A stretch of DNA of 64,000 nt from Rhododendron vialii (GCF_030253575.1 NC_080560.1:8242501-8306500), one strand, 5' to 3'; positions 1 to 11,562 are shown, numbered from the stretch's first letter. Program-made: numbers and translations. Notes: generated by a model from the sequence alone, not told the origin.

Positions 1-1146
1 TGGCATAGATGTTTGTGATGCCTGTGAGCATATGCAAGTGAGAAGCACCTTAGTTCACAAACATAATTGACTAGAATTGTATGCTCTTCCTCACCATCGA
101 ATTCCTTGAATGTTTTGATTTATTGTTTCAAAATTTTATCTGGCAGTCTGCTATTTTGGGCATGCACTCGATAGTAAACCGTCCAATGGTTGTTGAGGGA
201 AATATTGTACCAAGGCCGATGATGTACACGGCGTTAACATAAGATCACAGGTTGATTGACGGAAGGGAAGCAGTTTTCTTCTTACGTCGCATCAAGGATG
301 TGGTGGAGGACCCTCGTAGGCTTCTCATTGACGCATGAAGGAAACCCCTCATCTGAATCTGTAGGTAGAATCGTATCTATCCCTCCTCTCCTCTTTTTAG
401 TTTTCTTTTTCTAGTTGTAGCTGATAACGTTCGAGGATATTGAAATTGACTATTTCATGGGATTGAGCTTCAGTTATGACATGATTTTCCTTTGTTTTGC
501 TTATTCTAAAGATTTCTAGTTCATGAGGGGAAGAACAAGGGACTAGTTGAATTATATCATAAACACGAAAAATATAGACGAAACAGATAATGCCGGTTAG
601 CCTATTTTTGTACCCTAGGATAGCGAATTTGAGGATACAAAGGATAAGATCGTATGACTTAAAATGAAGTTATTTTTCATTCTTTTCTTTAGCTGGGTAG
701 GAAAATAAAAAAGGAGGGACGGCGATTATATGATGTGAAGTTTAGTGGTGTGTTTTATTATTCATAGATCAATATGTGCATTTCTAATTTCATTTCTCAT
801 TGGACACTCGGAAAGACCAAGGTTAGAGGCAAATTTAGATGATGCTAGCTATTTGATGTAATTCCGCAGCAGAAAATTAAGGACGTAAGGGACTGCGATT
901 AGAAGATCGGATTTCGAGAACCTGATCGAGAAACTGAAGGGAAATTAAGCAAGGTGATTTTTCATTAAAATGATTAAGCATGATATCTGACGAACCTGTA
1001 AACCCTTTCCTTGGGGACTAACGGTGTGTTACAGTAACTTTCCGAAATGTAAGCTACGCAGGTTACAGGACTCTTTTAGGTATTGTACAAATTCAAAAGC
1101 ACTTGCAACTACGTGAAGGAGTCATTAAACAATCGCATGTATGACT
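1..1146. other. Intergenic, no gene recognised
   Basis: No frame gives a convincing protein, and no repeat with clear ends was found. The only coding-looking stretches are the antisense shadow of the glycine-rich gene that follows. The DNA is AT-rich with short homopolymers, as in ordinary plant spacer. The first 350 bases could be a decayed coding remnant, but no family was recognised. Confidence 0.4.
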
Positions 1147-2439
1147 TTAATGTCCGCCATCACCAGTACCGGAGCCACTACCGGATCCATGCCCTGCACC
1201 AGCACCACCAGCTCCAATGCCAACTCCAACTCCTATGCCAATTCCAACTCCTCCACCAATGCCAATGCTGCCGCCGCCTCCTTGACCGCCGACACCCACG
1301 CCTCCTCCTGCACCGCTACCTAAACCTCCACCAGCTCCAAATCCTGCACCTTGACCTGAACCACCCCCAATTCCGCCACTGCCTCCTTGACCGCCTCCTC
1401 CTCCCCCACCAGCGCCAACGCCTCCTGCACCACCACCTACACCTCCACCAGCTCCAAATCCTCCACCCTGACCTGAACCACCCCCAATCCCGCCGCCACC
1501 TCCTTGACCTCCTCCACCTCCACCACCAATGCCAACGCCTCCTGCACCGCCACCTACACCTCCACCAGCTCCAAACCCTGCACCATGACCTGAGCCACCC
1601 CCGACCCCGCCGCTGCCTCCTTGACCGCCTCCTCCTCCCCAACCAGCACCAATGCCTCCTGCACCGCCACCTACACCTCCCCCAGCTCCAAATCCTCCCC
1701 CATGACCTGAACCACCGCCTTGACCACCTCCACCGCCACCGCCACCACCAACACCCACACCTCCTCCTGCACTGCCACCTACACCTCCACCAGCTCCAAA
1801 TCCTTCACCATAACCTGAACCACCCGCAATGCCACCTCCTTGACCACCTCCACCACCGCCTCCCCCACCTACTCCTGCACCACCACCTACGCCTCCCCCA
1901 ATGCTGCCGCTGCCACCTCCTTGACCACTTGCACCACCTCCTCCCCCGCCAGCACCTACACCTTCCCCAACGCCCCCAGCTCCTACACCTCCCCCAGCAC
2001 CTCCAGAACTTACACCTCCCCCGCCTGCACTTACACCTCCTCCAGCGCCTACACCTTTCCCAACGCCCCCAGCACTTACACCTCCTCCAGCTCCCTCAGC
2101 ACCTACACCTCCCCCACTAGCACTTACACCTCCTCCAGCTCCCCCGGCACCTACACCTCCAGCGCCAGTACCTACACCTCCGCCAGCGCCCCCAGCACCT
2201 ACACCTCCCCCAGCTCCTACACCTCCCCCGCCAGCACCTACAACGCCCCCAGCTCCACTTCCACCACCCCCTCCTCCAGCTCCTTCACCACCATTTTTTC
2301 TTCCCCAGCCACCGCGACCACCTCCACAACCCTTTCGACCAAATCCACAACCATCATTCCCAAGAGTGAGTGTACTCAAATGTAAAACAGTGCTCAAGGA
2401 AAGGAGAATAACACACACCCATTTTTGAGACACACCCAT
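1147..2439 (-). CDS. Secreted glycine-rich protein (GRP, probable cell-wall structural type)
   Basis: This is a single-exon gene for 430 residues ending in TAA. Residues 1 to about 27 form a signal peptide: MGVSQKW, then a hydrophobic VILLSLSTVLHLSTL core and a likely cleavage near TLG-ND. After a short Cys/Lys/Arg segment (NDGCGFGRKGCGGGRGG), the rest is almost pure Gly with Ala, Val and Ser, in repeats such as GAGGGVGGGAGG, GGSGQGGG and FGAGGG. This is the composition of class I plant GRPs, secreted structural proteins often found in vascular cell walls. The start is supported by the signal peptide and by a TATA box about 60 bp upstream. Copy number of the internal repeat probably varies between alleles. 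A His/Leu/Gln-rich frame on the other strand is a composition shadow. The family call is firm; tissue and role are inferred. Confidence 0.85.
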   Translation of the reverse strand: MGVSQKWVCVILLSLSTVLHLSTLTLGNDGCGFGRKGCGGGRGGWGRKNGGEGAGGGGGGSGAGGVVGAGGGGVGAGGGVGAGGAGGGVGTGAGGVGAGGAGGGVSASGGGVGAEGAGGGVSAGGVGKGVGAGGGVSAGGGGVSSGGAGGGVGAGGVGEGVGAGGGGGGASGQGGGSGSIGGGVGGGAGVGGGGGGGGGQGGGIAGGSGYGEGFGAGGGVGGSAGGGVGVGGGGGGGGGQGGGSGHGGGFGAGGGVGGGAGGIGAGWGGGGGQGGSGGVGGGSGHGAGFGAGGGVGGGAGGVGIGGGGGGGQGGGGGIGGGSGQGGGFGAGGGVGGGAGGVGAGGGGGGGQGGSGGIGGGSGQGAGFGAGGGLGSGAGGGVGVGGQGGGGSIGIGGGVGIGIGVGVGIGAGGAGAGHGSGSGSGTGDGGH

Positions 2440-2497
2440 TGCTAATTAAACCCTTCCCCAGTTCAATCAGCTTGCTGTTTTCCACCAAAAGAGCTCT

Positions 2498-2506
2498 CCT
2501 TTTATA
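2498..2506 (-). promoter_or_regulatory. TATA box of the glycine-rich protein gene
   Basis: TATAAAAGG is read on the minus strand about 60 bp before the ATG. It predicts transcription starting near 2470 and a 5' UTR of about 30 to 35 nt. Confidence 0.65.
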
Positions 2507-3248
2507 GGCTTCACCCAGTACCTAAATTATACTATCCACTACGTAGCCATTAATACTGTGGGTGCTAAGTACATGGTAAAGTGACGAGTTCAAACCGTTG
2601 GGGCAATGGCTGGGGAATTAAATTGGTGTGAGAGTCAAAGTAAGAGCTGATCTTTTTTCATTTGTATGTGAGATGTAAGTCAATGTGTACAGACCACTGG
2701 ATCGACCACCGATCAAAAATGGATATGAAGATCGATGTTGACTATCACGTTCCTCATTTCATGGGGGATCGCTGTTTGCTATCAAACAATTCTGCGTTTG
2801 AAAATGTTTCTGAGTCTGACTTATTTAGTGTTACTTTAGAGGACAAACAAAGAGAACTAGTAAAGGTACAAGTGTAACTAGTGGGCCCATGCATGGCCTT
2901 CTGTCAACACGTGTATTAAACGTGAGTTTCGCCTATTTGATTAGACGTACTAAATTGACTAAAAATTTTGTGTTTTTACGGATTTCTAGACAAGTCATTT
3001 TACTCATATATATCAACTAAAACTATTTAGTTGGAACAACCTGTCAACTAAAACTATTTAGTCGGTACAACCTGACTATTGCCGTTAGTGTGAAAACAAT
3101 AAAAAAAAAATAGTGACTATTGCTGTTAGTGTGAAAAAAATTAAAAAAAAAAATAGTGAAAACTTAACCTAAGTATCCACTGGCACGACAAAAATAGAAA
3201 TGCTTGTTGTTCCGGTGCGCCTTGCACACTATAATTTCTAGTGTAATC
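2507..3248. other. Intergenic with short tandem near-repeats
   Basis: No gene was recognised. Between about 3012 and 3073 a roughly 32-bp unit (TCAACTAAAACTATTTAGT core) occurs twice. Between about 3074 and 3165 a unit ending in an A-run (GTTAGTGTGAAAA core) also occurs twice. They look like slippage duplications. Confidence 0.4.
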
Positions 3249-4165
3249 TTTTTTTTTTTTTTGCTCGGCAAACGAATCATTTTATTGAACTCGAAAAGGA
3301 TACATCGAGGGGAAGAAAATTAGATGAAAGGTGCAACAAACTATCCAACCAAGGTTGGATAGACAATACGCCTAAAGATTACGCTACAACTTCACTTTCC
3401 GAATCCCTTCCAGATATTCTTTGAAATCCTCCACTGTATAAACCTTAATATCAAACTTGGCCTTTATCCACATGGCCACTCTAGTTTTGATTAGATCCGC
3501 TACTTCCCATGCTTGAGTTGAAACATTGTTGAAAACATATCTATTCCTCACAATCCAGATAGACCAGAGAATTGCAAAAAAACATACCTCCCAAATACTT
3601 TTTTCCAAGTTTCGAAACTCGTTCTCAAACCACCACGATGCAAGTTCAGCTAGAGAGGATGGGCAAACCCACTGTATTTTCCACCATTCCAGAATACTAG
3701 ACCAAACTTCCCACGAAATTCGACAATGCAGGAGTAAATGAAGGGGGGTCTCAACAACATCGGAACAGAGGGGACACAATGCCTGTTGGATTTCAGTAAT
3801 CAAGTTCCTATGAAATAGCACTGACCTTGTTGCAATTCTTCCTTGAACGGCCAACCAAGAGAAGATTTCCACCTTTGGGGGGCTCAAATTCCTCCACAGA
3901 GAACCCAAAACACTATTACTTGATTGAGTCTGAAGTTCCCATTGCCTATACACTGATTTGGTGGAGAACTTTTTGTCTACAGACCAAATCCACAGAAGGG
4001 AATCCGGTTTTGATGGATCTAAGGTCACTCCCTGCAGTCGTTGCTTCATCTCCTCCAGTTGTTGACTCGCCCGTAAGCGCAACCTTCCCCTAAATTGCAA
4101 ATCCCAATTGTTAATCTGATTACGCTTAAATTTGAATCCAGCTCCAAATGAAGTTTTTTGTTTTT
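3249..4165 (-). mobile_element. 5'-truncated LINE (non-LTR retrotransposon) with zf-RVT domain
   Basis: On the minus strand an open frame (3384 to about 4150) encodes the tail of a plant LINE polyprotein. It has the zinc-binding region that follows reverse transcriptase (zf-RVT): FSTKSVYRQWE, LWRNLSPPKVEIFSWL, GRIATRSVL, then CPLCSDVVETPLHLLLHC (CxxC...HxxxxxHC) and WSIWIVRNRYVFNN. About 110 bp past the stop lies an A-run on the minus strand (T-run at 3249-3262), the expected poly(A) tail. The endonuclease and reverse transcriptase core are missing, so this is a dead 5'-truncated copy. The frame is otherwise uninterrupted, so the insertion is probably not very old. No clear target-site duplication was found. 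Confidence 0.8.
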
Positions 4166-4189
4166 GTCAGACGATAGGAAGTTTGGAGT

Positions 4190-4565
4190 CAGTAGCGGAG
4201 CCAGGGGTTAACCCCGAGGGGCCGGTTTAGTAGACATATATTTTTTATCGGAACGTATGTTTAATTATATCATAAGGTTTTTGCTTTTTAATTAATTACA
4301 TTTGTATATTAAAATGATTCTTAGGCTACTTCAAGTATCACGTGGTTATTTTTTTTTTATGAAAGAAATTGAGAAATGAGAATGTAAAATAACCGGTTTA
4401 TTATCAATTTGAACCAAAATTATTAAGATTATAAGTAACTATACACGCATAATTATCAATAATATTCAAAATCACGTGTATACAAAATAAAATTTTAAAA
4501 CTCGGACGCTCGGAGAGCAGGGGCAGGGGCCGGGGCTGGGGGGTGGGGGGAGGCAACAGCCCCTG
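4190..4565. mobile_element. hAT-like non-autonomous element (MITE) with target duplication
   Basis: The left end is CAGTAGCGGAGCCAGGGG, matching the CAGTGGCGGAGCCAG terminus common in plant hAT elements. The right end is GGCAACAGCCCCTG. The block is flanked by direct copies of TTTGGAGT (4182-4189 and 4566-4573), an 8-bp duplication as expected for hAT. The inside is AT-rich and non-coding, with a G-rich stretch just before the right end. The terminal inverted repeats are imperfect beyond CAG/CTG, so the superfamily is likely but not certain. A related, inverted partial copy lies near 42428-42640. Confidence 0.6.
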
Positions 4566-4573
4566 TTTGGAGT

Positions 4574-5675
4574 TAGTTACTCGTGGTTACCACAGAACTT
4601 GAGCACCGCCTCCATGAGAATTCTCGAACTTAGAACCTCTCCCTAAAGAGGGAGAGTAAAGAACCAACCACACTAGGTGGTGTTCCTACCTCCAAATGAA
4701 GTTCACCGGAGGGTGCAAAGTTACATTTGGCCCTTCAGAACATAAACTAAATCAAACTAAACTGAGCCTTATGACCCTTCAGATTGACATACAATCACAA
4801 AAACAAAGAAACCAAGACATATGTCACTGGTTCATGGTTCTGTGCTGCATTTATTTGGACCTTCTTCGGAATCCATTTTAGAAGTTGGGCGTTTGTGACA
4901 TGGGCTCATGGGCTGATCTAGACTTGGTAATATTTCCCCCTTTTTTGGGCCAAATGAAAAAACAAGAAAAGTGAAAGCACTTCAAAGTAATAATGGGCCT
5001 TTTATTTTCAAATCAAACCTTCAAAGTTGAAGATTTAAATAACTATAAATAAAAAACGCCTTCGTCGTTTTGAAAAAAAAAAGTCCCTAGATAGCATCTC
5101 CAAACATGTTTTAAATCTCTATATTGAGGAGAAATTTTGAAATTTACTCCCACATTTTCTTCAACTTTTTAGATTTTATAGGAGAATTTTGGAACAAATT
5201 GTTGTAATTTTTTTTTAAGATTTAAGCTCCATTCTGTTAAAGTTCTTATTTTTTAAGTATTTATTTCATACTTTACGAGATATGTCATTCTCTCATAATA
5301 TATCACTTTTAATTTGGGCTCCAAAATGGAGATTGGGTCCCAAACAATGAAGACCCCAAAGTAAATTTGAAAACGACGATGAATTCCTTTAAGATTCTTT
5401 GTAAAGAACAAGAAGTTGAACAAAAGATAAGATAAATTACAAAGAAAAATGCTAATCATCGGCCCTAAAGCTGGACAATAAGAGAAGCATTGATATACGA
5501 AAAAAAAATGTATTGATAATTGTGAAAATATATTAAAATCCATGAGATATTTATGGATATACAAACTTGTTTGGAATTATTAGCATATTGTCGTTCGCCT
5601 ACTAGGCAAATGTTAGCAAGACCGAAGTACAAAATCTCCCCTTCAATGTAGAGATTTGGAGTGTGGTTAGAGAAC
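4574..5675. other. Intergenic with degenerate small repeats
   Basis: No gene was recognised. The minus strand near 4580-4690 has a GGTTCTAAGTTCGAG stretch that could be a SINE B box, but a matching A box and tail were not found. At about 5087 a sequence starting AGCATCTCCAA resembles the start of the inverted arm at 5676, so a decayed relative of that element is likely. Confidence 0.35.
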
Positions 5676-6353
5676 AGCATCTCCAACCCATCTCAAAAAA
5701 TCCAAAATAGAAAATGAATGTAACATATTGGAAGGAGATTTTGTAATTTATTTTCACTTTTTGCACTTTATAAGAGAATATGAGAGGGATCCATCGTACT
5801 CCACTCTTTACCCTACTCTTATTTTTGAGACAAAATCTTTAAAAAATATGGTGGATCCTTTCTACATTCTCTCATAAAGCACACAAAGTAAAAATAAATT
5901 ATAAAATATCCCTCAAATATGTCATATTTACAAAAAATGCTAGACACACAACGTACAGACACACAACCATTTGCACAACGTGTTGACGTCATCAAAACGG
6001 CCTCGTTTTGATTTAAAAAAAAAAAAACCCAGCTTCTGAAACGAACGCCCTTTTCCTTCCATCCCCACATTCACGATGAGAAGAGAATCGACGAAGGGTT
6101 GCTCCCACCACCGCCATCACCGGCAACGACGCTTCCACCTCCACCGGTGACCACGCTTTGCACCTCCACCACCGGTACCCAACCCCAAGTCTTCTGTTCT
6201 CATATCCCCTCTCCCTATCTCGGGCTGATTCTCCTGGTCACTGTAGACGAGGGCAGCGCTACCCACCGCCGGCGACCACCACCACAATCTGCTTCTGGGC
6301 AGTCTGACGTTACCCCACCACGAAGGTCTCTCTCTCTCTCTCTCTCCTTGAAC
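5676..6353 (+). repeat. Left arm of a long inverted repeat bracketing 5.7-19.5 kb
   Basis: The arm begins AGCATCTCCAACCC. Read against the reverse complement of 19474-19115 it shares, in the same order, the terminus, ATGCTAGACACACAAC, an AAACG...CGTTTTGAT segment followed by an A-run, CTCCCACCACC, and CCACCACGAAGGT followed by a CT tract. Compared with the right arm it has about 200 extra bases (about 5711-5910) that themselves fold back (TTATAAGAGAATATGAGAGG against its inverse). This looks like the terminal inverted repeat of a large DNA transposon. No target duplication was seen next to either end. Confidence 0.55.
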
Positions 6354-6474
6354 TATTTGCTGAGTTGCTGGGAAAAAACCTAAATTGAGTTTATTGAAAA
6401 AAAAAAAAAAACATTTCGGTGGGTGTTCAAAGTCAATCCTTGAAATTCTATTTGACTCCCAATGTAACTTTATG

Positions 6475-6585
6475 CAGGAGAAGTTGCCACCCACAGATTC
6501 AAGGCTCAGACCCGATCAAAGGTGCTTGGCATGGCAAATTCAGAGAAGTTGTGCCTCAAGCAACGGCAGCGGCAGCGGTAGGTAA
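6475..6585 (+). pseudogene. Exon fragment of an oxysterol-binding-protein-related protein (ORP)
   Basis: After a typical acceptor (TTTATGCAG) the frame reads EKLPPTDSRLRPDQR, the highly conserved motif of the C-terminal part of plant OSBP-related lipid transfer proteins. The following bases, in a shifted frame, read ANSEKLCLKQRQRQR, matching the family's next segment (KLRLEQRQR type). So one small frame change separates two recognisable halves. About 90 bases of apparent intron are kept upstream, so the piece came from genomic DNA, not from mRNA. It lies just inside the left inverted arm, with no rest of the ORP gene nearby. The identity is strong; capture by a transposon is inferred. Confidence 0.7.
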
Positions 6586-7904
6586 ATAATTGTATATGTT
6601 TTGGCATCTTGTTACACTAATACTTGGTTTGCTGATCAAAATTCTAGAAGGAAATAGCCTAGCTTTGCTGATCGAAATTCAAGTAGGTATGAATTCCAAG
6701 TTCTTAGTGTGAAATTCATATTCCTTGCTGCTTTAACAGATTGATTTCAAGTTTAATTGGAATTAGTTGGCTTTTTGTTAGGGAGTTGAAGAACTCATGA
6801 AAACCCTACTGAATGTTTGGATTTTGTGTAGTTTAAGTAGTTTAGAACAGAAATTACTTGGTTTAAAATTCTGCAGAATTGGAAAATTCATGTTTGTTTG
6901 ATTTGGGAAATTTTATTGAGATAGTTCGAAAGTTCTTAAATTTCTGAGAATTTTACTGAGAGTTCCTCTATGAGTCTTCTATCTACGGTAAAACTTTCAG
7001 GATCAAGTTCGAAGTATTGAGCTCTATAGAAATTCTTAACCTAGCATCACTCATTTTCGAAACTGTGCAGTCTGCACCGACACATGTTGGGGAAACGACC
7101 ATAATTTTTAGCTCAAACAATGAAATTACGAACCGTTTTCTGATTTTGAAACTAGATTCATAGACCTTAAAAAGTATGTGGAGTTCGTACCTAGTTATTT
7201 CTGTGCAAAGTCAGATTTTAAGTTGAAGTTGATGAAATTGCAGATTCTGAAATTATTTCTTGAGATTGGTTGTCTAACTTCATATCTTTCACTCTAGGAC
7301 CTTATGTTCATTAAAGATAGGCTTATTAGCATCTTATAATCATGTTTTTGTTGCTTATGAGGTAATTGTTACTTGATATGGCCTTGGTGGGAGTTCCACC
7401 GGCGTTTTGTTATGGCTTAACCTCTAGGGACGGGCTAGGGTCGTTACCCTAGCAGTCCACACATGGTCCAACAACGAACATGACTAACGAGATTGCCATG
7501 GCTCAACAACACACTGAGTTGGACTGACTGAACAACAGCAGAGAATGAGCAGCAGCAGCTGCTTTGACTATAGGATACCTTCTTCCCTTCTCAAATGGAT
7601 GGACGGACTGATCATTGCTTCCAGGACCCAGCATTCCATAGTTCCATATGATAATTCACGAAGCTTGGGGATTCTTGTAGGATACACACTGGACACACCA
7701 CCAAAACAGTCCACCAATCTGAATATGAACACAATCCAACATAAACACTTATAACCTTGTTCAAAATTGAGACTTAGTTAATGGCTTGACCATCTTTAGA
7801 TGAATCTGTTGACCATCTTTTATTTTCAATGGCTTGCTACTCTGTCTCCAATTTAAGTTGGTCGCATAATGCTTAACTTTGTAATGTTATTCTTTTCATT
7901 ACTG
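6586..7904. other. Interior of the bracketed block, intron-like, no gene recognised
   Basis: AT-rich DNA with intron-like composition. No conserved protein was seen. A short frame at 7545-7754 has no recognisable features. Confidence 0.35.
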
Positions 7905-8098
7905 TAGATGTTCGTTGGTGGAGTTCGAGCGGAGTAAAAATATGGCATGGCCAATGGAGAGAGCCATTTGTTAAATCTAGAGGATGGGAAAAGAAATCAT
8001 CTGATTATGCAACTTTAAAGGATAGCTTAGCTGCTGCGAAAGTTAGCTATGGGACCAATAGCTTTGCAAAGACTAGTGGAAACTCGAAAAGGCAGTAA
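7905..8098 (+). pseudogene. Exon-like coding fragment, unrecognised
   Basis: After an acceptor-like CTGTAG the frame reads VRWWSSSGVKIWHG, then REPFVKSRGWEKKSSDYATLK and AAAKVSYGTNSFAK before TAA. Its composition is protein-like and unlike the flanking DNA, but I do not recognise the family. A neighbouring frame continues with KEIEAIQVNQRPRK before a stop, and that short segment is repeated in inverted form at about 8913-8970. It may be a second captured exon. No function is claimed. Confidence 0.3.
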
Positions 8099-8975
8099 AG
8101 AGATTGAAGCTATTCAAGTGAATCAAAGGCCAAGGAAAACGATTAATTTGTTGTAGTTTGGAATATCAATATGTACTAAGTTTTGTACGCAAATGATGAA
8201 GTTATACGCAAGTGTGCTGGAAACTCAATGGCAAGGATGCAGAGGACAACAAAGTTATACGCAAATGATGACTGCACTGGATAATTTAGAAGAGTAGTTC
8301 CCTTGCTTGTATTGTTTTATATCATGTCCTATGCCCTGTATCCCATTTTGTGTCCCGTGTCCCCTTTTGTGTCCTGTGTCCCTTTTTGTGTCCTTGTAAT
8401 GACCTTTCATGAGGTAGATAGTGTGGAGATTTTTGTTTCTTGTTGACTTTTTTAATGAGACGCATTCTACTTTTGTTCATAAAATTGTGCCACTTTAGTT
8501 GTTCACAATGGGTTATCTTGTTTAATGTTGAGATCATGATATTATTGAACATGAGATTCTATTCAGCATTATCATTCCACTGTATTTGGTTCTTGAAAAA
8601 TTTCGGCATGGTCCTCCCTGTTGTTTGGTCCTAACCGGACGTCTCGCGTCTCAATCAATACAACAATAACAACAATAGAAACAACATGAGATTAAGCACA
8701 AGCCCACCCCAGACATTTCTTATTCTAAATCACCATTCAGCTGAAGCCACATTCATAGCCAAAATTCATTGCCAAATTATTCATTCCCAATAAAAACCGT
8801 AAAACAACATAGTCACACAAAATAGGCTACAATCGAAGTAAGATTTTGCAAAACTAAAACTTGATATTCCAACAAAATACATGTTTACATATTTCAAATT
8901 ACAACAATTTATCATTTTCTTGGCCTTTGATTCACTTGAATAGCTTCAATCTCTTTCAACGGCATGTGATCTCTT
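8098..8975. repeat. Internal inverted repeat carrying a short exon-like segment
   Basis: About 70 bases at 8098-8165 (AGAGATTGAAGCTATTCAAG core) occur again, inverted, at about 8905-8970, with small differences. The spacer of about 740 bp includes a short GTGTCC-rich repeat at about 8338-8392. On the minus strand the second copy continues upstream as a Lys/Glu-rich frame (WTLKKLEEKEQLVLIANKET) ending in the shared EIEAIQVNQRPRK. The two copies therefore look like pieces of the same unknown source gene in opposite orientations. Confidence 0.45.
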
Positions 8976-9379
8976 TCAACGGCATGTGGCATCTTGAATT
9001 GGTTGAACTGCCAAGTTTCTTTGTTGGCTATAAGCACTAGCTGTTCTTTCTCCTCGAGCTTTTTCAGTGTCCAAGTTTCCTATCGTCTTTTTCTTGTCAT
9101 TGTAGAAAGTTCAACGGCATGTGTCGTGTTTTTTTTTACCTTGCTGGTGCTGGAACTCGGCGTGCACAGTAATTGCACCAAAGCTCTAAATTTTTGTATG
9201 CATTTATGCTTTGTTGTAGATTGAGCAAGATAAGTAGTGGAACCGCTAATTGAAATTAGTGACTCTTGCTATGCCCTTGACATTTATGAGTTGTACCTAT
9301 GATGGAGTTGCAATGTAGTCAGGAATGTGTAAATTAATGGCAGAATTTGGGTTTATGTTTTGATGTATAAAAGAAATGT

Positions 9380-9465
9380 GCTTGGTTGTGGAGTATAAAT
9401 ACCTTCTCTACTGTTGAGGGAAGCTTGGTTGTGGAGTATAAATACCTTCTCTGCTGTTGAGGGAA
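9380..9465. repeat. 43-bp tandem duplication
   Basis: The unit starting GCTTGGTTGTGGAGTATAAA is present twice head to tail (9380-9422 and 9423-9465), with one mismatch visible (CTACTG versus CTGCTG). The flanking DNA from 8976 to 10227 holds no recognisable gene. Confidence 0.8.
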
Positions 9466-10959
9466 GGTCAATAATGTTGATGGAATCTGATGATGGAGCT
9501 GTAGCTGATTTGGCAAGCAGAGTATACATTGCTGCCAGTGGTGGTACTGCCTAATTTTGTCACCATTGACAACACAGCGGCACATGTTTTGCTATGCTGA
9601 AAAGAGTATCTGCAAGAATACAAAGAAATGCTTAAGCGAGGCACAGGCCACACGATCGTTACTAACACATGCATTTTGCTTACAAACCTGCACAAGCAGG
9701 TCATACAACAACCTGCACGAGGTTTTTTGTACCCATCGCTTCGATCAATACATGTTTGGAACGTAGATTTTGGATATGAGTGTCCAAGAGGAGTCTAAAA
9801 AGAAGGAGATTTTATCAACGTCCTTATGCACTTGAAAAGTTGCCTAAGTATATTATCTAATAAAAATTGGACTAATATGCACGCATAGTCCTGAATATAA
9901 TAACTTGTTTTCTGTCAACTCTAAACCAATGATCAACTTATAAGAAACAATTTGCAGCACTGCAGTGGCACATTGAACCCAAAATAGACTATTTTTAGAA
10001 ATGTACATAGGATGACAAAGGTTCATTCCACCACATGGTTTGTACGTATGCAACTACAATTGATTCCACCAAACAACATCTTCCTTCCTCATTTTATGAA
10101 ACAAGTATGAGAACATGAGCCTTGGCTTTCTTCCTAAAAAAGGTTCCCTATTTTGTCAAAGAAGCATGAGAATCTAGACTTTCTACTAAAAAAAGATGCA
10201 AGCAATAAAAGCAACTAAGTCAATTTGGTTGCTGTCACGTCCTCGAATTTTTAACATAATTATAAATGATTTTCATAAAAAAATACTCACAAATATCCGT
10301 ACGGTACCCAAAAGGTCACTGTGTTCCCATTCCCTCAATTAAACTTCCAAGTCCATAAGGTTCCAAAATATTACAACATTGGCTCGATGGCCCCAAATTA
10401 TCATAAGTAGCGAAGTTCAAAAAAAAAAAAAAAAAAAAAAATTAGTGGTTACAATATTCTGAGTCAAAAGAATTACAATTTTAGTTACAAATACATCTTT
10501 CAAAATAAATTTACAAAGATGAATAGGTAACTCCTTCGGTTAACTTTCAAAAAATAATGTCCACACTCTTGCATGCCAAGCAATGCAAGCTATGGTTCCG
10601 GGTTAGCACCTGAAAATAATATAAGGCTTGAGCTACACTAGCCCAGTAGAAAAGTCTATGCAAACTCTATATGCAAATGAGATGAAAGATGCCGATGAAA
10701 CATGGACTTTCGGATAACAAAGGAGCATGGATAAGACACAAGTACTATATTAGAAATTTAGAACGTAAACGAACACTTCACTCTTGTCAATTAACCTATC
10801 TTTGTCCTTTGAATTCATTTTTACTCATCTTTCGATCTTCACACATCCACCTCATATGGTTACGTTCCAACCGCTTAGTATCTCAGAAGTTCCCTATGGA
10901 TCCTTGATGGGCACGCAAGAAATCTTTCACATCGTCACATCATGATATCAATCAAAAGA

Positions 10960-11102
10960 CATTCCGGGCATTAGGACCCCGTATACCCAATTTACATTCC
11001 GGGTGATCATGACCCCGTACATCCAATTCTCATTCCGGGTTCTCGGGACCCCGTACATCCGATTCTCATTCCGGGTTCTTAAGACCCCGTACATCTGATT
11101 CT
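10960..11102. repeat. Four-copy 36-bp tandem repeat in the left LTR
   Basis: Units start CATTCCGGG and contain ACCCCGTA followed by ACATCC or a variant (10960-10994, 10995-11030, 11031-11066, 11067-11102). The same array lies at 17079-17221 in the other LTR. Confidence 0.88.
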
Positions 11103-11562
11103 CATGTTTTATTCTCAGCTTCAGGTTTCAAAGATATCAACATTCACAATACGTGCTTCACGTTACATCGAATAGCTATCTTTTATATCATTGTGTTCTT
11201 CACATGTTCGTAAACCGTCATTAATTCCCCTTTAAGCAATCTACTAACCTTTTACTTCAAGTTAAACCCATGACCCACGCATCAACTACTCACTGCGATT
11301 TTCGGTTTATTTTATGCGGTAACATATCACATTTTATCCGTAATCCATTAACGTCAATCCGTCGATCCTAGTTTCTGTGATAATTAACCCATTAAGTTCA
11401 TTCAAGTCCATCGGGTACGTTTTTAGGTATGAAATATGTATTATTCTCCAAACACTAGAAATGGTGCGTAAACGAACCCAATAGAGTCGATGAAAGGCTC
11501 CAAAAAGTGGTTTGGAAGAACGTATGAGAAGCTGCTGAAAGACACTGTAGCAGCTCAACCAC

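Noticed and set aside
1083..2120. 345-residue His/Leu/Gln-rich plus-strand frame
   Set aside because: Exact antisense of the glycine-rich gene; its composition is fully explained by the complement of Gly codons, and the minus-strand frame has a signal peptide and TATA box.
10689..10907. 72-residue plus-strand frame present identically in both LTRs
   Set aside because: Identity reflects LTR duplication only; it is antisense to the element's direction of transcription.
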